From Erigeron canadensis (lineage: Eukaryota; Streptophyta; Magnoliopsida; Asterales; Asteraceae): a stretch of DNA of 64,000 bases. Shown one piece after another: positions 60,023-64,000 of the stretch. Every line of letters begins with the position of its first letter. The stretch's first letter is position 1. The translations under genes and the position numbers were made by a program. The notes under the pieces were generated by a model, which was given only the letters and a program-made list of their open reading frames with translations, made no database searches and was not told the origin of the DNA. Where the stretch lies: positions 43,875,633 through 43,939,632 of the forward strand of contig NC_057768.1 in assembly GCF_010389155.1 (NCBI RefSeq), read 5' to 3'.

Positions 60023-61118
60023 GACCCCCTGCTCATGAAAATTACCTTGAGATGAAAAACCCAAAACTTGAAACTGACCCCCGGGACCCACCTAGCTTAA
60101 TTAATTAAAAATTAAACTTATGTTAATTAGTTTAATGCACAAGAACAACCTTACGAAAAATATTGTGATCATCAGGTGGTTGTTATCTGACTAGCTTATC
60201 TAATTTTAACGGTCGATCGATGGTTGTTTAACGTTGTACTACACTACTACATGGCTAGGTGAGCGGTTGATATGAAAATTGGAATCAAGATACGGATGGG
60301 GTCAACGGCTCAATGTTATGAGTTTAGGGCAACTGCTTAATTGGCAATTTATTTATTTATTTATTTGATTTGATAATCACTTGGTAACTGTTAACTGTTT
60401 GCAAATTATTGATTAAATAATATTGGCGTGCGAATCTTTTGAGATTATTTTTTTGTTTTCCATTTATTAATCCTTTGAAATTAATAATAATATTGGCTTC
60501 TCAGCTCTAGGTAAAAGATAAATAAAAGGATGTCAAGATTCAATCACTTTTGTGAGAAAAGAAAAAATAAAAAAATCATCACCAGGTGTTTTCTCATCGA
60601 TTGTTTTGTATTTTCAAAATCACATGTCAGTATAGCTAGTAGTAAATCTTGCGAGGGGACCATACAACACTTAATTTAGAAGAAATCTTCTTATTTATGA
60701 ATAAAAAATATAGACTTCAATTCATACATAGATAATTAATTAACTACTATTGTACTTTACTACGAATACTTTAATTACAATATAAGATGCATGTGTGAAA
60801 AGTTATAAGCTAAGGTGATCAAATCGATCTTCTTAATCACGACATTCTCAATCTTCAATTAGTTCAAGGGGAAGCTAGCCCAGCCTATTTAATTTGTGGT
60901 GGTAATCGATTGATGGTAACTGCTAGCTCATCAAGTTGAGGTCAACGAGATCGATAAGCTATTTTGAGGCTTGTGACAGTAGTGCTTCGGAATTAGCTCG
61001 ATCCAACTAAAAAATAACGTAGTCGTCAGTGAGTATGAAAACAAACGAACTCATGTGAACATGTGCTTTGATGCTGATTTACTAAAATCAATTATCGCTC
61101 ATCAAAACACATGTTATA
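60023..61118. other. Spacer, no gene recognised
   Basis: AT-rich with (TTTA)n at 60350-60364. No exon chain or repeat boundary identified. Confidence 0.5.
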
Positions 61119-61127
61119 ATTAACGTA

Positions 61128-62554
61128 GAGAAAATGTCACAAATGGTCCCTCTGGTTCTTCATATTATTAAGTTGCCCCCTATCTTTTTTTTTCGTTGCA
61201 AATAGTCCATGAGTTTTTCATTCTCGTTGCCAGCAACCCCTAGCACTAACTTCTGTTAATTTTTACCGTTAAATCCCTCACGTGCATATCATGTGAGGGC
61301 ATTTTGGTCCTTTCGCAACATAATGAGTCTGCTTTCTTCTTCTTCATGCTTCTCCCTTTCCTATCTTCATCTACTTAATGCTTCTCTCTAATAAATCTTC
61401 TTCTTCTTCATGTTTCGTTATTCTCACTCAATCAATCAATCATTAACAAAGATATATAATCAAAAACTATATAATTAACAAGTCTTGCAAATAATGTTAC
61501 TAATAACAATAATAATAAAAATAGTTAACGACAAACAAAACTAAAAGATTTCGAACACAAATTTTGTTGATGTCAAATTGCTACTGCTTTGTCGAATAAC
61601 ATAAAGGAACAAAAGTCTTCTGGAACTTTATCCCCCGTGGTTGCACTCCACACGTAACCACTAATATATGTGCCTCCTTTATTGAATGTATGATAGTAAC
61701 ATATGAGAATATGATATTGGGATACAAGTTTTTGATACAGTATGCACAAATATTATGTGGATCTGTCAAATATAAGCCTTTTAGCCCAATCTGCCATATA
61801 TACTTTTACAACAGATTTACTTAAACCCACTCAATAAGCATCGTGTTTTTCAATTTGGGAGATAGTGACCGGGTTGACTTTAGGAGATGTTGATAATGCC
61901 GGAGACAAGATAGATTCACCTGAAATTGTGTAGAATGGGGATTAACCGGAGATTGGGATCCGCCCATCCGGGTTTTGTAGCTTCGTTTAAAAGGTAGCAG
62001 TTGGGTGAGTATGGAGATGTTCGTGATGACCGATAATATTGTCAACGGGAAGTTGTTGGTGACAGCGGTGTTACAGTCACCAAAGCGACGTGTCATCGGC
62101 ATTAAGAAGAAATCAGGGGGAAGAACAGTGGATGTCTGAAGTGATTTGTCTGTGTCTTTGTATTAGAGGTATATAAATTTTGTATTAGAAGTGATGGTGA
62201 TGATTACTAAGTTTGTGATTTTGGATATAAAAGTACATACAAGTAATATACATGTACATATAGATATAGATATAGAAAGGTTACAAATATGTATACGTAT
62301 ATTTTTAAAAAAATTTTTTTATCGTTAATTAATTTTTTTTTATCACATATGGTCCCTGTATTTATGAAAAGGACCAAAATGCCCTCACGTGATATGCACG
62401 TGAGGGATTTAACGGTAAAAATTAACAGAAGTTAGTGTTAGGGTCTACTGCCAACGAGAATGAAAAACCCAAGGACTGTTTGCAACGGAAAAAAAAAGAT
62501 ATGAAGCAACTTAATAATATGAAGAACAATAGGGACCATTTGTGACATTTTCCC
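61128..62554. mobile_element. Mutator-like element with 9-bp TSD
   Basis: Terminal inverted repeats of about 200 bp: left GAGAAAATGTCACAAATGGTCC, right ending GGGACCATTTGTGACATTTTCCC. Inner TIR blocks GTTGCAAATAGTCC, TTCATTCTCGTTG, ACTTCTGTTAATTTTTACCG and CCCTCACGTG are mirrored on the right. It is flanked by ATTAACGTA at 61119-61127 and 62555-62563, a perfect 9-bp duplication diagnostic of Mutator transposition. The 1-kb interior has minus-strand frames at 61821-62102 (93 codons) and 61581-61769 (62 codons) without recognisable families, and no MULE transposase, so it is non-autonomous. Possible captured gene sequence is not excluded. Confidence 0.95.
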
Positions 62555-62563
62555 ATTAACGTA

Positions 62564-64000
62564 TGTAATTGCTTTTGAATTATGGATATATATTCCTTTT
62601 GGCCAGCGGTTTACATAACTAACTTTCATTAATATTTAAGAATTCTATTGCATATATACGATCGAATCATGAATATTAGTATCTTGCAAACATATATTCT
62701 TGTAGTTCATTTAATTTGTCTGTCAAAAATCGAGCTTTAGCTATGTGTGTTATCTCAAATTGAAACTCTAAAAACTTATTAGAGGTTGAACCTTTTTTTT
62801 TTTTATGACATGATTCAAAAAATATATAGTCATTGAACTCTTTACAGGTTTGCATCAAGTCATCAACCATCAATACCCACACATGTTTAAAGAAACATTT
62901 AATTTCAAAGAAAATACAGTATGTGTTGTTAGACACCCAAATTTGGATGTGAAATCCCTCACATAATAATTTTTTAATATATCTATAAATGTTTGGCCTC
63001 CTATGTTTTTTATGAATTAAAAAACAAGATGTGAAGTGTTTTACACCCAAACTTGAGTATCTAACAGTCACACAAACCATAACCTCTTAATTTAATTATT
63101 CGGGTTATTTATTTGACTATTCCTCATTAGTTGTGATGTTCATTTGACTTTTTAAAAAAAAATATGTACTTAAAAACTCTATCTTTTGTAAATGTTTGAT
63201 AAACATTTGTCAACAACTGACACCTACAGTGACCTTCATTTGAGAAAGTGAAACACGGGATACATGGAACGAATATATACGCAATTCATGACGAATGGTT
63301 ATACGTAGTTTTGCTAACTCACTACGGTGGAAAAAATTATAGGGAATAAAAATATAAGAATAAAAAAATTAATGAAAAAAGGAATAAGTATTTGAAAAAA
63401 ATATCTTACGTTGTTCAGTAACAATGTTTAATATATATTAAAATAAAACCTTTAATTTTAAATTGAAAAAGTAAGAACTTTTTGATTGAATTTCATCTTT
63501 TATTCTTTACAATTAGATCAGTTTGATGACATAATCATTGACTAAAGAATTAGTCAATAACACTTTTAGTCCTCACAGTTTATATAAATAAATATGTCTT
63601 ATAAAGTCTTTTATATTTATTTATTTTAGTACAATAATGATAATTTGTAGTCTTTAATGTATATAAGTTATAAATGAATAAAATAATTTATATAGTATAT
63701 TATATTTCATGTATATAAAGTTTCATATATTTATATTTTTAATGTTGTGTAATTGATACGAATATTCGACAAAACTTCCACTTAAAATGAATTAATATAA
63801 ATATTACATGACTTTTTTTTATGTGATTGCATAAATTAAAATAACATCTTTGGGTACCCCTAATAATAAGTAAAAGTTATGTAGTTATAACTTAATGTTA
63901 ATAATGATATGTAATTAGTATCTCATAACTAACATAATGGTAAACGTTGCATGGTCGCTAGCTCGAGAGAAAAAAATTCCCCTATGGGACTAAAGAGTTT
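62564..64000. other. Spacer to window end, no gene recognised
   Basis: AT-rich. A 134-codon minus-strand frame at 62676-63080 shows no recognisable motif and has low-complexity composition. 62930-63060 has CTCACATAAT and ACACCCAAATTTGGATGTGAAAT / GTGAAGTGTTTTACACCCAAACTTGAGT, a weak direct repeat. Nothing else seen. Confidence 0.45.

Noticed and set aside
61821..62102. 93-codon frame inside the Mutator-like element as a host gene
   Set aside because: No recognisable protein family and no splice partners; reported only as element content.
1..64000. CRISPR arrays, operons, prokaryotic promoters, attachment sites
   Set aside because: The window is plant nuclear DNA with spliced genes; regular repeats seen are microsatellites and transposons.

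Overview
This is an AT-rich nuclear segment of a flowering plant, a eudicot and probably an asterid (possibly Asteraceae, though the sequence alone does not fix the family). The genes have many short exons with GT/AG introns. They encode plant-specific families: LAZY1, WRKY group IIc, DUF1664, a SEPALLATA MADS-box protein and an AP2/B3 (RAV) protein. The spaces between them are full of SINEs, MITEs, Helitron-like ends, Mutator-like elements and solo LTRs. All exon structures were worked out by reading splice sites and reading frame. There is no transcript evidence.

Layout. 1-6.5 kb is gene-poor, with a foldback element, a Helitron-like end and two SINE-like units. 6.58-9.34 kb (+) is a five-exon LAZY1-type gravitropism gene with the hallmark 6-nt first coding exon. 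12.27-13.47 kb is a TIR transposon with GC-rich subterminal repeats and its own ORF. 13.76-14.80 kb (+) is a WRKY75-like gene. 16.42-17.14 kb (solo LTR) and 17.18-18.10 kb (Mutator-type foldback element with a 9-bp target duplication) lie upstream of a 14-exon DUF1664 gene at 18.51-22.13 kb (+). 22.3-26.9 kb holds two members of one SINE family, a Helitron-like element and a palindromic MITE.

27.47-34.11 kb (+) is an eight-exon SEPALLATA1/2-type MADS-box gene. Its 3.7-kb second intron contains a complete AP2/B3 (RAV/TEM-type) repressor gene on the opposite strand, with its own TATA box. 34-40 kb is repeat-rich. 40.25-41.62 kb (+) is a small two-exon membrane protein gene. 43.32-46.57 kb (-) is NTF2, the Ran import factor, with a 2.9-kb intron.

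47.6-50.7 kb is a tandem segmental duplication carrying two RAMP4/SERP genes (ER stress-associated membrane proteins). The upstream copy keeps an exact plant ER-stress element (CCAAT-N10-CACG). In the downstream copy that element is mutated at both ends and the C-terminus is frameshifted. The duplication also carries a broken copy of the 3' end of the neighbouring F-box gene. The intact F-box/kelch gene (At5g15710-like) occupies 50.49-53.17 kb (-). 53.2-64 kb has no recognisable gene, but holds a hAT MITE, another MITE, a solo LTR with a 5-bp target duplication and a 1.4-kb Mutator-like element with a perfect 9-bp target duplication.

The genes do not form a pathway. This is ordinary plant gene order. 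The points of interest are the antisense RAV gene inside a floral MADS-box intron, the fate of the RAMP4 duplicates, and the well-preserved transposon insertions.
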